Positions 33,211 to 41,721 of a DNA stretch of 64,000 nucleotides are shown here, piece by piece. The stretch comes from Janthinobacterium agaricidamnosum NBRC 102515 = DSM 9628 (GTDB taxonomy: Bacteria; Pseudomonadota; Gammaproteobacteria; Burkholderiales; Burkholderiaceae_D). The stretch covers positions 5,703,995 through 5,767,994 of the forward strand of contig NZ_HG322949.1 in the NCBI RefSeq assembly GCF_000723165.1, written 5' to 3'. Under the pieces are notes generated by a model, which was given only the letters and a program-made list of their open reading frames with translations, had not been told where the DNA came from and searched no databases. The position numbers were made by a program, and so were the translations under genes. Positions within the stretch are counted from its first letter, which is position 1. Each line of letters starts with the position of its first letter.

Positions 33211-33984
33211 TCATTTGGCGGCCAGTGCCGCCTCTTCTATGACCTTGGCCACGGCTTCCGGTTGCGAGATGTACAGCGCATGGCTGGCCTTGATTTCAGT
33301 GACCTTGCTGCCGGCGCGCTGATACATCCAGCGCTGCAATTCCGGCTTGACGATGCGGTCGTCGCTGGCCACGATGCCGTAACTGGGCGTGCCGCGCCAT
33401 GCCACCGTGCGCGACTGGCCGCCCAGCGCGGTGGTGGTCGCGTGCTGTTGCGACACCGCCATGTAGGCGCTGCTTGTTTCGGGCAGGTCGGCGGCGTAGT
33501 CGCGCCCAAAGTAGGCCGGGTTAATGAAGACAAAACCGTCGAAGGTGGTGCGCAGGCTGTCGTTCGCGGGCGGCATCGAGTTGGCCAGTTGCGACACGCT
33601 TTCGGACACGTCCGGCGCATAGCCGGCCACATACACCAGCGCCTTCACCTTTTTGTTGCTGCCGCCGATGGTGATCACGGAACCGCCGTAGCCGTGGCCG
33701 ACCAGTACCGCCGGCCCGTCGGCGTACATCAGCTGCTTGTCCAGCGCGACGGCGTCTTCCTGCAGCGAATGCAGGGTATTTTGCACCACGCTGACGTTAT
33801 AGCCCTTCTGGTACAGGATGTCATGCACCGCGCGCCAGCCCGAGCCGTCGACAAACGCATCGTGGACGATGATGACGTTCCTTGCGCCGGGCGGCCGGAT
33901 GCGTTCCTGCGCGCCGGCGCCGCTGGTGAAAGCGGCGCATGCGATGGCGCTGGCGATGACGGCGTAAGTTCTCTTCATGTACAT
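33211..33984 (-). CDS. Exported alpha/beta hydrolase homologue lacking the nucleophilic serine
   Basis: A 257-residue protein with a signal peptide (KRTYAVIASAIACAAFTSGA). It is a close relative of the hydrolase at 43752: both have FVDGSGWR-VHDIL, VKALVYVAG, SVSQL/SASQL blocks and an identical-looking SQPEAVAKVIEEAAL end. The nucleophile elbow reads VGHGYGGS: the Ser of GHSFGG is replaced by Gly (codon at 33691-33693), and the oxyanion HG is HD. The late His in KASHALYIS is kept. So it probably does not work as a Ser hydrolase, although the reading frame is intact and under the apparent control of a 22-bp repeat (34056-34099). It may bind a ligand or another protein, or be an early stage of decay. 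Confidence 0.85.
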   Translation of the reverse strand: MYMKRTYAVIASAIACAAFTSGAGAQERIRPPGARNVIIVHDAFVDGSGWRAVHDILYQKGYNVSVVQNTLHSLQEDAVALDKQLMYADGPAVLVGHGYGGSVITIGGSNKKVKALVYVAGYAPDVSESVSQLANSMPPANDSLRTTFDGFVFINPAYFGRDYAADLPETSSAYMAVSQQHATTTALGGQSRTVAWRGTPSYGIVASDDRIVKPELQRWMYQRAGSKVTEIKASHALYISQPEAVAKVIEEAALAAK

Positions 33985-34305
33985 TTCCTTGCTGGTGAGG
34001 GTGGTGGTCGACAGGGGCTGCGCGAGCCCGAAAGAAGCGTCGCCAGTATGGCAAGGCCATGTATCTGTTGTATGTCTGCCATGTATCTGTTGTGTGTCGG
34101 GATACGTTGCGCCGACAGCGCAGATCGATACCCTGGCCTTGACCGGGGAATGAGGTGATGCGGTATTGACCGTTGTCGGCGGAGGGCGCCGCTGGCAGCC
34201 GATGGGGCAGGATGCGCAACTGTTTTTTGCAGCTGCGGCCTGTCTTGGCCGCGCTGCTGAACCGATCCCCGGCAGCGGCGATGCATTTCCTGCCCGGATC
34301 GGTAT
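33985..34305. other. Intergenic region holding a 22-bp tandem repeat
   Basis: About 320 bases between the serine-less hydrolase and the MBL-fold gene, both on the minus strand. Besides the regulatory repeat at 34056-34099 I see no gene. Several frames run through from the MBL gene but have no support. Confidence 0.4.
34056..34099 (-). promoter_or_regulatory. 22-bp tandem repeat with TGTATC-N5-TRTGTC half-sites (candidate response-regulator site)
   Basis: Two adjacent units of 22 bases (34056-34077, 34078-34099) that differ at two positions. Each holds TGTATC, five bases, then TRTGTC (TATGTC in the first, TGTGTC in the second), i.e. two half-sites 11 bases apart. The repeat lies 72 bases before the start of the serine-less hydrolase. 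The same TGTATC-N5-TGTGTC arrangement occurs upstream of ccdA (48323-48339, opposite strand). Spaced direct half-sites are how OmpR-type regulators bind, so I infer a site for the regulator at 47293. Confidence 0.45.
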
Positions 34306-35571
34306 TTAAAGCTGGGCGCTGCTTTGCCGGGTGCAGGGCGCCAGTTCGACCCGTTCGGACGGCGCCCCGTGCGCGGTGGCCAGTACCGGCTGGGCGGCGG
34401 CGCTCTGCCATGCGATGCGCGGCCACCACGGCGTCATGCTGGCGCTGTCCGACGGTTCGACGCTTTCGCCGGGACGCGGCAGCAGCACCGGCACGCCGCG
34501 GCAATCGGCGGCGGCCAGCACCCGTTCGGCCGGTTCGGTCCACGCATGCTTGGCCAGCTTCAGCAGCGCCCAGTGCACCGGGATCAGGTACTTGCCGCGC
34601 ACCAGGCGGTGCGCCTCGACCGCCTGTTCCGGTCCCAGATGGGTATCCGGCCAGTTGGCGTCGTATTGACCGGCCTCGATCAGAGTGACGTCGAACGGGC
34701 CCAGGCGCTCTCCTATCTTGCCCAGCTCGTTGTGAAAACCGGTGTCGCCGGAATACCAGGCGCGGTGCCGCGCGCCGATGATGGCGTAGCCGGCCCACAG
34801 GGTTTGATTGCTGCCTGGCGAAGTCCGCCCGGACGCATGGCGCGACGGCGTCGCCACGATTTCCAGGCCGCCAACATGGGCCGATTGCCACCAGTCCAGT
34901 TCGACGATGCGGTCTGGCGGGATGCCCCAGCGCAGCAGGTGCGCGCCGACGCCCAGCGGCACGACGAAGATATTGCTCCACTCCTTCATCGCGACGATGC
35001 TGGCCTGGTCCAGGTGATCGTAATGGTCATGCGAAATGACGACTGCGTCGATCTTCGGCAAGTCCTTCAGCGCCACCGGCGACGGATACCAGCGCTGCGG
35101 GCCGATCCAGCCGAACGGCGACGCGCGCTGGCTGTCGAACGGGTCGATCAGCACCTTGTCGCCATCGATTTCCAGCAAGGCGTAGGAATGCCCGAACCAG
35201 GTGACGCGCAATCCCGACGCGGGCGCCTGGGCGAAGCTGGCCGCCGTGTCGTGCACCACCGGCAGCGGCGCGTCCGGCGTCTGGCCGGCCGGCGACGGAC
35301 CGAACACCAGTCGTGTCAGCGCGCCGCGCAGATTGGCCCAGATCGGTTGCGGATTGTCGAAGTGGTCGCCATGCCATTGCGGCGACTGGCGCAGTTCGGC
35401 CAGCCGCGCGCCGTCCGGCGTCGCGCCGATGGCGGCGCAGCCATTCAGCGCCAGCGCCGCCAGCACACCGGCCGCGCATAACAAGGCGGGCGCGGCCCAG
35501 AGCAGGGAGCGCCGGGAGCGCCGCCGTGCCGGCTGCGGCTTGGGGGGAAAGAGAGGTATCGGCTGGCTCAA
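34306..35571 (-). CDS. Metallo-beta-lactamase-fold hydrolase, probable lipoprotein
   Basis: A 421-residue protein. After a positively charged start (about residues 12-22) comes one hydrophobic segment ending in LALNGCAAIG, a possible lipobox with Cys 46. The metal-binding motif is VVISHDHYDHLD (HxHxDH), followed by the later ligands in WYSGDTGFH and IPVHWAL. The arrangement VTWFGHSYALLEIDGDKVLIDP is that of the UlaG/NAPE-PLD-like branch of the superfamily. It would hydrolyse an ester, lactone or phosphodiester in the periplasm. There is no obvious partner gene. Confidence 0.8.
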   Translation of the reverse strand: MSQPIPLFPPKPQPARRRSRRSLLWAAPALLCAAGVLAALALNGCAAIGATPDGARLAELRQSPQWHGDHFDNPQPIWANLRGALTRLVFGPSPAGQTPDAPLPVVHDTAASFAQAPASGLRVTWFGHSYALLEIDGDKVLIDPFDSQRASPFGWIGPQRWYPSPVALKDLPKIDAVVISHDHYDHLDQASIVAMKEWSNIFVVPLGVGAHLLRWGIPPDRIVELDWWQSAHVGGLEIVATPSRHASGRTSPGSNQTLWAGYAIIGARHRAWYSGDTGFHNELGKIGERLGPFDVTLIEAGQYDANWPDTHLGPEQAVEAHRLVRGKYLIPVHWALLKLAKHAWTEPAERVLAAADCRGVPVLLPRPGESVEPSDSASMTPWWPRIAWQSAAAQPVLATAHGAPSERVELAPCTRQSSAQL

Positions 35572-36175
35572 GTCGGGCTTTCTGGTCGGGCAAGGTTATA
35601 AAAAGTTGCAGGTCCGGCATCGACGCCGCAGCCCGAGTCTAGCGCCGGCAAGCCGGCGCGGGAATACTTGCCCATCCGTATTACTTGCGTGTGCGTACGG
35701 AATTCTCGCCGCATGGCATGGCCAGCAAGACTTGCCTCGCGACAGCTGTGGTGGCTTGAATTGATGGAAATCAATTGTGCGAGTGCCGGCTTATAGTATA
35801 TTAATGAAAAAACATGCTTGTGCGGCCTCGACCGCCAGCGGTTTTTCCCGATAGCGATTGCGCCCAGCGCAAAAAGGCGAGCACGGCAAATTGCCGGCTG
35901 GTCTTTATTCGGTTGCCTGCCCCCTCCTTTTCCTATTTTCTTTGCCATGTTTGCCTGCCTTGATGGCGGGCCAGCCGCATGCCTGCTACATATTGCTTTT
36001 CTGAATATCGTATATATGGAAAATAAATTGCCGCATGGAATTTTGATATGCTATTTTCACATCTAATTTAGTTAACATTACGCTGCAGTAATTGGCGTGA
36101 TGGCCGGCCGGATCCGGAGAAAATCCTGTGGTTCGGGGGGGAGCTTGAACGTTGTACGCCAATCTGGGAATCCAC
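35572..36175. other. Divergent intergenic region, no gene seen
   Basis: About 600 bases between the divergent MBL-fold and patatin-like genes. The right half (35960-36080) is AT-rich and probably holds the promoter of the patatin-like gene; the frames open here lack ribosome-binding sites and recognisable domains. Confidence 0.4.
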
Positions 36176-37231
36176 ATGAAAGTAGTGAATACGCCATACC
36201 CTTCCGCGTTGCCCAAGATCGGTTTAGTACTGGGCGGCGGCGCGCCGAATTCGACCTTGATCGCTGGCGCGCTGGCCGCTTTTGTCGACCAGCAAATCGA
36301 GTTCGACGTGATTTCCGCGTCCGGCGCCGGCGTCTTGATGGGCCTGCTTTATACCGCACCGAAGGATGGCGCGCCGCGCCAGGCCTTGCAGCGCTGGGCC
36401 GATACCGGCGTGGCCGACAGCATTTACAAGATGCTCCCGATCAATTACAAGATATTCCAGAAGCCGGGCACGCAGGCCGATGTCTTCCGCGGCATGTTCC
36501 CGTTTTCCAGCGTGCCGGGGGTCTGGGCGGACTGGACCCAGTTGATGATGTCCTCGCTATCGCCGTCGGACCTGTCGATGAACAGCCTGGGCCTGTGCGC
36601 GCACCTGCCGCAGCTGGAACAGTCGGTCGACTTTTCCGCCGTGCCATCGATGCGGCCGGCGTTTTACATCAACGCCTATAACCTGACGCAGCAGCGCATG
36701 CAGATCTGGGGCAAGCACGAGATCAAGGCCGTGCACGTGCGGGCGGCGCTGTCGTTCCCCTTCCTGTATGCGCCGACCGAGATCGGCGGCGACGACTACA
36801 TCGAAGGCGCGGCGCTCGATACGCTCAATTTCGATCCCTTTATCGAAGGCAAGGGTGAGCATGCCGATACCGACACCCTGGTGATCCTCGACATCCTCGG
36901 CGACGAGCGGCTGCTGCGCAAGCCGCGCAACCTGTACGACGCGTGGGTGCGCTCGATCATCACGCCGCTGGTGAAGATCGCCAAGACCGAGCAGCGGCTG
37001 TTCGAACTGGAGCACAACACCGATGCGGCCACCGGACGCGCCAAGCGGCGCATCCTGAAGCTGGACTTGATGGGCGGCATCCCCGAGGAGCACTGGCCCG
37101 ACACGCTGGACTGGTCGACGTCGAACATGCAATTGCTGTTCGATGTGGGTTACCAGGCCGGCGTACGGCTTTGCCACGAGCATGGCGATGTGCTGCGGCG
37201 CATTGTCGCGCAAGCCCCGCTGGCTGCGTGA
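36176..37231 (+). CDS. Patatin-like phospholipase family protein with altered catalytic dyad
   Basis: A 351-residue protein with the patatin start LPKIGLVLGGGAPNSTLIAG (oxyanion GGGxxG loop) and the elbow VISASGAGVLMGLLY, in which the usual GxSxG is S-A-S-G-A, so the nucleophilic Ser is present but the flanking glycines are shifted. The second dyad motif, normally Asp-Gly-Gly/Ala, reads YIEGAALDTLNF, with Glu in place of Asp. Such proteins are normally lipid acyl hydrolases; activity here is uncertain. ATG 36176 follows GGGAAT and is preferred to TTG 36152. No signal peptide. A stand-alone gene, followed 115 bases later by a chemoreceptor. Confidence 0.75.
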   Translation: MKVVNTPYPSALPKIGLVLGGGAPNSTLIAGALAAFVDQQIEFDVISASGAGVLMGLLYTAPKDGAPRQALQRWADTGVADSIYKMLPINYKIFQKPGTQADVFRGMFPFSSVPGVWADWTQLMMSSLSPSDLSMNSLGLCAHLPQLEQSVDFSAVPSMRPAFYINAYNLTQQRMQIWGKHEIKAVHVRAALSFPFLYAPTEIGGDDYIEGAALDTLNFDPFIEGKGEHADTDTLVILDILGDERLLRKPRNLYDAWVRSIITPLVKIAKTEQRLFELEHNTDAATGRAKRRILKLDLMGGIPEEHWPDTLDWSTSNMQLLFDVGYQAGVRLCHEHGDVLRRIVAQAPLAA

Positions 37232-37346
37232 CGATCGCTCGGCCAGCGCCTGACGTTTTTTTCTTTCCTGTTCCGCCTGGCAGCGGCTGGCTGCGGCATC
37301 CACCGCAGCCAGACCACCGGCCGCCTTCTTTCAGCAAGCCATCCAT

Positions 37347-38978
37347 ATGAAAATTACCAAGCAACTGATCCTGACCCTCTCCATCGCCCTGCTCGCCCTG
37401 ATTTGCCTGGGCGCCGGCGGCGCGTGGCAACTGCAACGCGCCCAGCAGCGTTTCGACACGGTGCAGAGCCGTATCATTCCCAGCATCCAGGGCTTGAATG
37501 AAGCCAAGGCCGCGCTGACCGACAGCCGGCTGGCCGGCTACCGCCTGTCGGTGTTCTCGAATCTGGAAGACAAGACGGCGCTGAATAAATCGCTGGCCGA
37601 CGCCAACCAGGCGTTCGACTCGATCGTCGAAAAATATCGCGCGGAACGCATCTATGACGAGACCGACCGCAAGATGCTGGACGCCGACAAGGCCGCGATG
37701 GATGTTTACCGGCAAGCGCTGGCGCCGTTCTTTACCGCCGCGTATGCGGGCGACATGGATGGCGTGCGCGCCACCTTGCTGGCAGGTACGCCGCTGGCGC
37801 TGGCCGCCGCCGCCGCCAAGAAAAGCATGGATGACCACCTGGCCTATAACAACAAGCTGATCGACGACGTCAAGCAGGAAAGCCTGGACGCCTACGACAC
37901 CGCGCTGTACGGCATGCTGGCGGTGCTGGCCGGCGTGCTGCTGCTGACGGGCGCGATGGCGCTGCATATCTACCGCGTCATCAGCGGCGGACTGGGCAAT
38001 ATTCAGCACACGCTGGAGCGGGTCGGCGAATCGCTCGACCTGTCGGCGCCGATGCCGGTCGCGCGGATGGATGAAGTGGGCCTGACGGCGACCGCGTTCA
38101 ACAAGTTATTGGCGCGCATCGTCGAAGTGATCGCCACCGTGCGCATGTCGGCCGATACGGTCAGCGTCGCCGCGCGGCAAATTACGGCCGGCAATGCCGA
38201 CTTGTCTGTGCGTACCGAACAGCAAGCGTCGTCGCTGGAAGAAACCGCCGCCAGCCTGGAACAGCTGACCGCCGCCGTCAGGCAGAATACCGAGCATGCG
38301 CAGCAAGCCAACGGCCTGGCGCTGTCGGCGTCGGCGGTAGCCGTCAAGGGCGGCGCGGTGGTGGCGCAAGTGGTCGACACGATGGGATCGATCAATGAAT
38401 CGGCCAAGAAAATTGCCGACATCATCGGCGTGATCGACGGGATTGCGTTCCAGACCAATATCCTGGCCTTGAACGCGGCGGTCGAAGCGGCCCGCGCCGG
38501 CGAGCAGGGACGCGGCTTTGCCGTGGTCGCCACCGAAGTGCGCAACCTGGCGCAGCGCAGCGCGGCGGCGGCCAAGGAAATCAAGTCGCTGATCGGCGAT
38601 TCGGTCGATAAAGTCGCGGCCGGCAGCGTGCTGGTCGACCAGGCCGGCGCCACGATGGAAGAGATCGTTTCCAGCATCAAGCGCGTGACCGACATCATGG
38701 GCGAAATTTCTTCCGCCAGCCACGAGCAAAGCGCCGGCATCGAGCAAGTCAACCAGGCGATTGCCCAGATGGACCAGGTGACCCAGCAAAACGCCGCGCT
38801 GGTCGAGGAAGCGGCCGCCGCGGCGGAAGCGCTGCAAGAGCGGGCCACCAGCCTGGTCGGCGTGGTGGCGGTATTTACGTTGCGCGACGATCACGCGGGC
38901 GCGCTGCTGCGGCCGGTCGAGACCACGCTGCTGCCGGCCCCGGCCCATCAACAACTGCCATACCGCCGCGCAGCATAA
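37347..38978 (+). CDS. Methyl-accepting chemotaxis protein
   Basis: A 543-residue chemoreceptor. Transmembrane helix 1 covers about residues 8-28 and helix 2 about 188-208; between them is a helical periplasmic sensor of the four-helix-bundle type (MCP_signal / 4HB). A HAMP domain follows, then the signalling domain with the hairpin tip [20 protein letters not shown], the best conserved sequence of all MCPs, and [20 protein letters not shown]. Candidate methylation helices flank it ([19 protein letters not shown], and [16 protein letters not shown]). The ligand is unknown. There is no C-terminal CheR-docking pentapeptide of the NWETF type. Confidence 0.95.
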   Translation: MKITKQLILTLSIALLALICLGAGGAWQLQRAQQRFDTVQSRIIPSIQGLNEAKAALTDSRLAGYRLSVFSNLEDKTALNKSLADANQAFDSIVEKYRAERIYDETDRKMLDADKAAMDVYRQALAPFFTAAYAGDMDGVRATLLAGTPLALAAAAAKKSMDDHLAYNNKLIDDVKQESLDAYDTALYGMLAVLAGVLLLTGAMALHIYRVISGGLGNIQHTLERVGESLDLSAPMPVARMDEVGLTATAFNKLLARIVEVIATVRMSADTVSVAARQITAGNADLSVRTEQQASSLEETAASLEQLTAAVRQNTEHAQQANGLALSASAVAVKGGAVVAQVVDTMGSINESAKKIADIIGVIDGIAFQTNILALNAAVEAARAGEQGRGFAVVATEVRNLAQRSAAAAKEIKSLIGDSVDKVAAGSVLVDQAGATMEEIVSSIKRVTDIMGEISSASHEQSAGIEQVNQAIAQMDQVTQQNAALVEEAAAAAEALQERATSLVGVVAVFTLRDDHAGALLRPVETTLLPAPAHQQLPYRRAA

Positions 38979-38985
38979 TACGCCG

Positions 38986-39402
38986 TTACACCAGATTAAT
39001 GACGACGTCGATATTGCCGCGCGTCGCTTTCGAATACGGGCAAGTCTGGTGCGCCGCGTCGGTCAGCGCGCGCGCGGTGTCCGGCGCGATGCCCGGCAGG
39101 CTGACATTCAGGCGCGCTTGCAGGAAGTAGGCGCCGTCCGCCGTGACCAGGTCGACTTCGGCGTCGACCGCCACATCTTGCGGCAGCGCGATATGCAGCG
39201 CGCGCGCCGCCAATCCCATCGCACCGATAAAGCAGGCCGACCAGCCAGCGGCGAACAACTGCTCCGGATTGGTGCCCTCGCCGGCCGTGCCTGGCGACGA
39301 CAGCTTGACGGCCAGCCGGCTGTCCGAGCTGTGCGAGGCGCCGTCGCGGCCGCCGGTGGTATGGGTTTTACCTGTGTACAGTACTTTTGCGCTGGAAGTC
39401 AT
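38986..39402 (-). CDS. ohr: Organic hydroperoxide resistance protein Ohr
   Basis: A 138-residue Ohr peroxidase, which reduces organic hydroperoxides using two cysteines with lipoyl-protein partners. Both reactive cysteines are seen: GTNPEQLFAAGWSACF (peroxidatic) and HQTCPYSKATRGNIDVV (resolving); the start MTSSAKVLYTGKTHTTGGRD is standard. The upstream frame extends further, but ATG 39402 gives the normal length. It is divergent from ohrR with a 164-base control region. This is the usual ohr/ohrR organisation, where OhrR represses ohr until its cysteine is oxidised. Confidence 0.95.
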   Translation of the reverse strand: MTSSAKVLYTGKTHTTGGRDGASHSSDSRLAVKLSSPGTAGEGTNPEQLFAAGWSACFIGAMGLAARALHIALPQDVAVDAEVDLVTADGAYFLQARLNVSLPGIAPDTARALTDAAHQTCPYSKATRGNIDVVINLV

Positions 39403-39433
39403 GATGGGTCCTTGATCAATGTAATAGGGTTTA

Positions 39434-39523
39434 TATCGTATCCGATTGAATCGGGTAAGTCGAATAATACGCGAACGGCAGGATATGTCAATACTTTCGA
39501 CTAAATCGCATCCGATATATAAT
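39434..39523. promoter_or_regulatory. ohr/ohrR control region with two operator boxes and divergent promoters
   Basis: On the minus strand TTGACA (39486-39491) and TATTAT (39464-39469) form a strong promoter with 16-base spacing for ohr. It is flanked by an inverted repeat ATCCGATT-G-AATCGGGT (39440-39456) just downstream of the -10 and by CGACT-A-AATCG (39498-39508) just upstream of the -35. A plus-strand -10 TATAAT at 39518-39523, with a weak -35 TTTCGA at 39495-39500, can serve ohrR and overlaps the second box. Nearly the same arrangement is found at 45840-45925. Sequence features are seen; OhrR binding is inferred from the position. Confidence 0.7.
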
Positions 39524-39566
39524 GCTAGCACGATCAGAAGCTGTTTTGATGCCTAGAAGGAAACAA

Positions 39567-40037
39567 ATGAAAACCACCGACCCGGCCGACCAAGCCGACC
39601 CGCGCAGCGCGAAACTCGCCGACTTCCTGTGCTTTGCGATTTATTCCGCCAACCTTGCCTTTGGCAGGGCCTACAAGCCCATCCTTGACGAGCTGGGCCT
39701 GACCTATACCCAGTACATCGCGATCATCGCCTTGTGGGAAGAGGACAACCAGACCGTCGGCGGCCTGGGCGAGAAGCTGTTTTTGGAGTCAAACACCTTG
39801 ACCCCGATCCTGAAGAAGCTGGAAGTGATGGGTTATCTGCGCCGCCAGCGCGACCCTGCCGACGAGCGCCAGGTGCTGGTCAGCCTGACCGATACCGGCC
39901 GCGACTTGCGTGAAAAGGGATTTGGCATGAACCTGGTGGCGGCGTGCGGTTTGACGGCGGAGGAATTTCCGAAGCTGCAGAAAGCGGTGGTCAAGCTGCG
40001 TAACAACCTGGTCAAGGATACCCAGCAAAATAAGTGA
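39567..40037 (+). CDS. ohrR: MarR-family redox regulator OhrR
   Basis: A 156-residue MarR-type repressor. Near the N-terminus LADFLCFAIYSANLAFGRAY contains the reactive cysteine in the LCFAIY motif typical of OhrR, with the two Tyr of the dimer partner in GLTYTQYIAIIALWEED. The winged helix (LGEKLFLESNTLTPILKKLE, GYLRRQRDPADERQVLVSLT) binds DNA. AGAAGG before ATG 39567 supports this start over ATG 39549. It is divergent from ohr and, by the repeated operator, probably also controls the bufferin operon at 45686. Confidence 0.9.
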   Translation: MKTTDPADQADPRSAKLADFLCFAIYSANLAFGRAYKPILDELGLTYTQYIAIIALWEEDNQTVGGLGEKLFLESNTLTPILKKLEVMGYLRRQRDPADERQVLVSLTDTGRDLREKGFGMNLVAACGLTAEEFPKLQKAVVKLRNNLVKDTQQNK

Positions 40038-40182
40038 GGTAAATAAGCGAGGTAAAAAAACCGGGAACCCGGAACCCCTGGCAAACGTCCACGGCAAGGT
40101 GCATTGCCGCCATGGCCGTTTTGTCAGGCGCTCTTCGCCCCCGGTGAAGAGGAGACAAGTAAGAACTTGCCTTGGACACTGG

Positions 40183-40536
40183 TCAAACGCTGATATTGAT
40201 CCTGGCCGGCCTGGCGGCGCTTTGCTGCTGTTGCAGCTCGATTTGCTGCTTGGTGAGTTCGGCGATCTTCCCCTCCAGCGCTTCTTGGTCCTGCGGCGAC
40301 ATCTGCGCCACCTGCTCCTCCGTCAACCCCAGGCGGTTCAGGATATCGGCGCGCATGCGCTGTGCCGGCGTCATCTTGACGTAGGCTTCCAACTCGTCGG
40401 CCGCCGATTTTTTCGGAACCTTGGGGCCATTCACGGCCTCTTGCAGCACGGCGTCAAAACTCTTGCCGTCGGTTTTCTTGCCGGCGCCGGCAGGCGCCGC
40501 TGCGCCGGACACGGGATTGATCGGTGCGATACTCAT
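40183..40536 (-). CDS. Hypothetical protein, helical and Gln-rich
   Basis: A 117-residue protein I do not recognise. The first 35 residues are flexible (Ala, Gly, Pro, Lys); the rest is predicted to be helical with KMTPAQRMRADILNRLGLTE followed by EQVAQMSPQDQEALEGKIAE and a Gln-rich end. This part recalls small hypothetical proteins of Burkholderiales with a MTPAxxxRxxxLxxLGLTExxLxxM pattern. A GAAAGG box precedes the ATG (minus strand, 40536). It follows the bufferin operon in the same direction with an 85-base gap and could be its last gene, though it is probably independent. Confidence 0.65.
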   Translation of the reverse strand: MSIAPINPVSGAAAPAGAGKKTDGKSFDAVLQEAVNGPKVPKKSAADELEAYVKMTPAQRMRADILNRLGLTEEQVAQMSPQDQEALEGKIAELTKQQIELQQQQSAARPARINISV

Positions 40537-40599
40537 GGTTGATCCTTTCTGCGTTGGTTAGTAACAGTTTAACGAAGCCGGGGGCCATGGTAAATCAGA

Positions 40600-40626
40600 T
40601 GCGTCAGGTGCGTCAGGTGCGTCAGG
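40600..40626. repeat. Three 9-bp tandem repeats (TGCGTCAGG)
   Basis: TGCGTCAGG is repeated three times without gaps at 40600-40626, covering the last codons and stop of the hydrolase gene on the minus strand. Short tandem repeats of this kind vary by slippage; no role is evident. Confidence 0.6.
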
Positions 40627-41665
40627 TGCGCCATTTGCCGTTGCGTACCAGTTCGGCGACTGCATCGGCGAACGCCTGCGGCGCTTCCTGCGGCAGGTTG
40701 TGGCCGGCGCCCGGAATTTTACGATGGCTGCGCGGACCGCTGAAACGGGCCGCCGATGCGCTGCCGTCGGTGGCCGCGATGACGCCGTCGTCGATGCCGT
40801 CGAGGGTAATCGACGGCACGCTGATGGCCGGCAGCAGCGCGAGCTTTTTCTCGGCCGCTTCATAGTCCGGATAACCGGGCGCCAGGCCGAGCCGGTGGCG
40901 GTAGGAATGGATCACGATGTCGACATAATCGGGGTTGTCGAAGGCCTGGGCGGCGCGCTCGAAGGTGGCGTCGTCGAAATGCCAGCTGGGCGAATTGTTT
41001 TTCCACAGGATACGCGCCAGGTCGCGGCGGTGCGCTTCCAGCCCGGCCCGGCCGCGCTCGGTCTGGAAATAATACTGGTACCACAGGCCCCACTCGACGT
41101 GCGTCGGCGCCGGCGCGGCGGCCCTGGCGATGTCCTGGATCAGGTAGCTGTTGACCGACACCAGGCCGACGCAGCGGGTCGGCCGCAACGCCGCCGCGAC
41201 GCAGGCCGCGCGGCCGCCCCAGTCGTAGCCGGCCAGCACCGCTTCCGGAATGTGCAGCGCATCCATCAGCGCGATCACGTCGGCGCCGAGGGCCGCCTGC
41301 TGGCCCGAACGGGGCGTGTCCTTGTCGAGGAAACGGGTGCTGCCGTGGCCGCGCAAGTGCGGCACGACGACCCGGTAGCCCTGCGCCGCCAGCATCGGCG
41401 CGACGTCGACATAGCTGTGCATATCGTACGGAAAACCGTGCAGCAGAATCACCGGGCGGCCCTCTTCCGGCCCCACTTCGTGGTAGCCGATATCGAGCAG
41501 TTCGGTCTGCACCTGGCGTACGGGCATTACCTGGCTGGCGCTGCTTTTCCGGCCGGCCGGGGCGGGTGCGGCGAGCGCGGAAGCCATGCCGCCCAGCGTC
41601 AGGCCGGCCGCGCCAGTGGCGGCGGACAGCAGGAAACGGCGGCGCAATAACAGATGGTCTGACAT
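40622..41665 (-). CDS. Tat-exported epoxide hydrolase-type alpha/beta hydrolase
   Basis: A 347-residue protein with a twin-arginine-like signal (LLRRRFLLSAATGAAGLTLG). Motifs: VILLHGFPYDMHSYVDVAPM (HGFP oxyanion), VVPHLRGHGSTRF, and LAGYDWGGRAACVAA with Asp as the nucleophile, as in epoxide hydrolases; the acid/His end is seen in GAGHNLPQEAPQAFADAV. The protein at 49735 is a close paralogue with the same order of motifs. It lies 56 bases after bufC in the same direction, so it may belong to the bufferin operon. A Tat signal suggests it folds, perhaps with help, before export. Confidence 0.8.
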   Translation of the reverse strand: MSDHLLLRRRFLLSAATGAAGLTLGGMASALAAPAPAGRKSSASQVMPVRQVQTELLDIGYHEVGPEEGRPVILLHGFPYDMHSYVDVAPMLAAQGYRVVVPHLRGHGSTRFLDKDTPRSGQQAALGADVIALMDALHIPEAVLAGYDWGGRAACVAAALRPTRCVGLVSVNSYLIQDIARAAAPAPTHVEWGLWYQYYFQTERGRAGLEAHRRDLARILWKNNSPSWHFDDATFERAAQAFDNPDYVDIVIHSYRHRLGLAPGYPDYEAAEKKLALLPAISVPSITLDGIDDGVIAATDGSASAARFSGPRSHRKIPGAGHNLPQEAPQAFADAVAELVRNGKWRT

Positions 41666-41721
41666 GATTTTTTCCTTTGATATCGATGAATATGCTTGAG
41701 TAGGGGGCGCTTACGCCGTGT

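Noticed and set aside
33821..34981. Minus-strand ORF of 386 aa overlapping the MBL-fold gene
   Set aside because: Different frame from the MBL-fold protein, which has all metal ligands; this frame has no recognisable motif.
35818..36066. Plus-strand ORF of 82 aa in the divergent intergenic region
   Set aside because: No ribosome-binding site, no homology pattern, and crosses the AT-rich promoter region.
40600..40626. Possible CRISPR or VNTR from TGCGTCAGG repeats
   Set aside because: Only three contiguous 9-base units without spacers.
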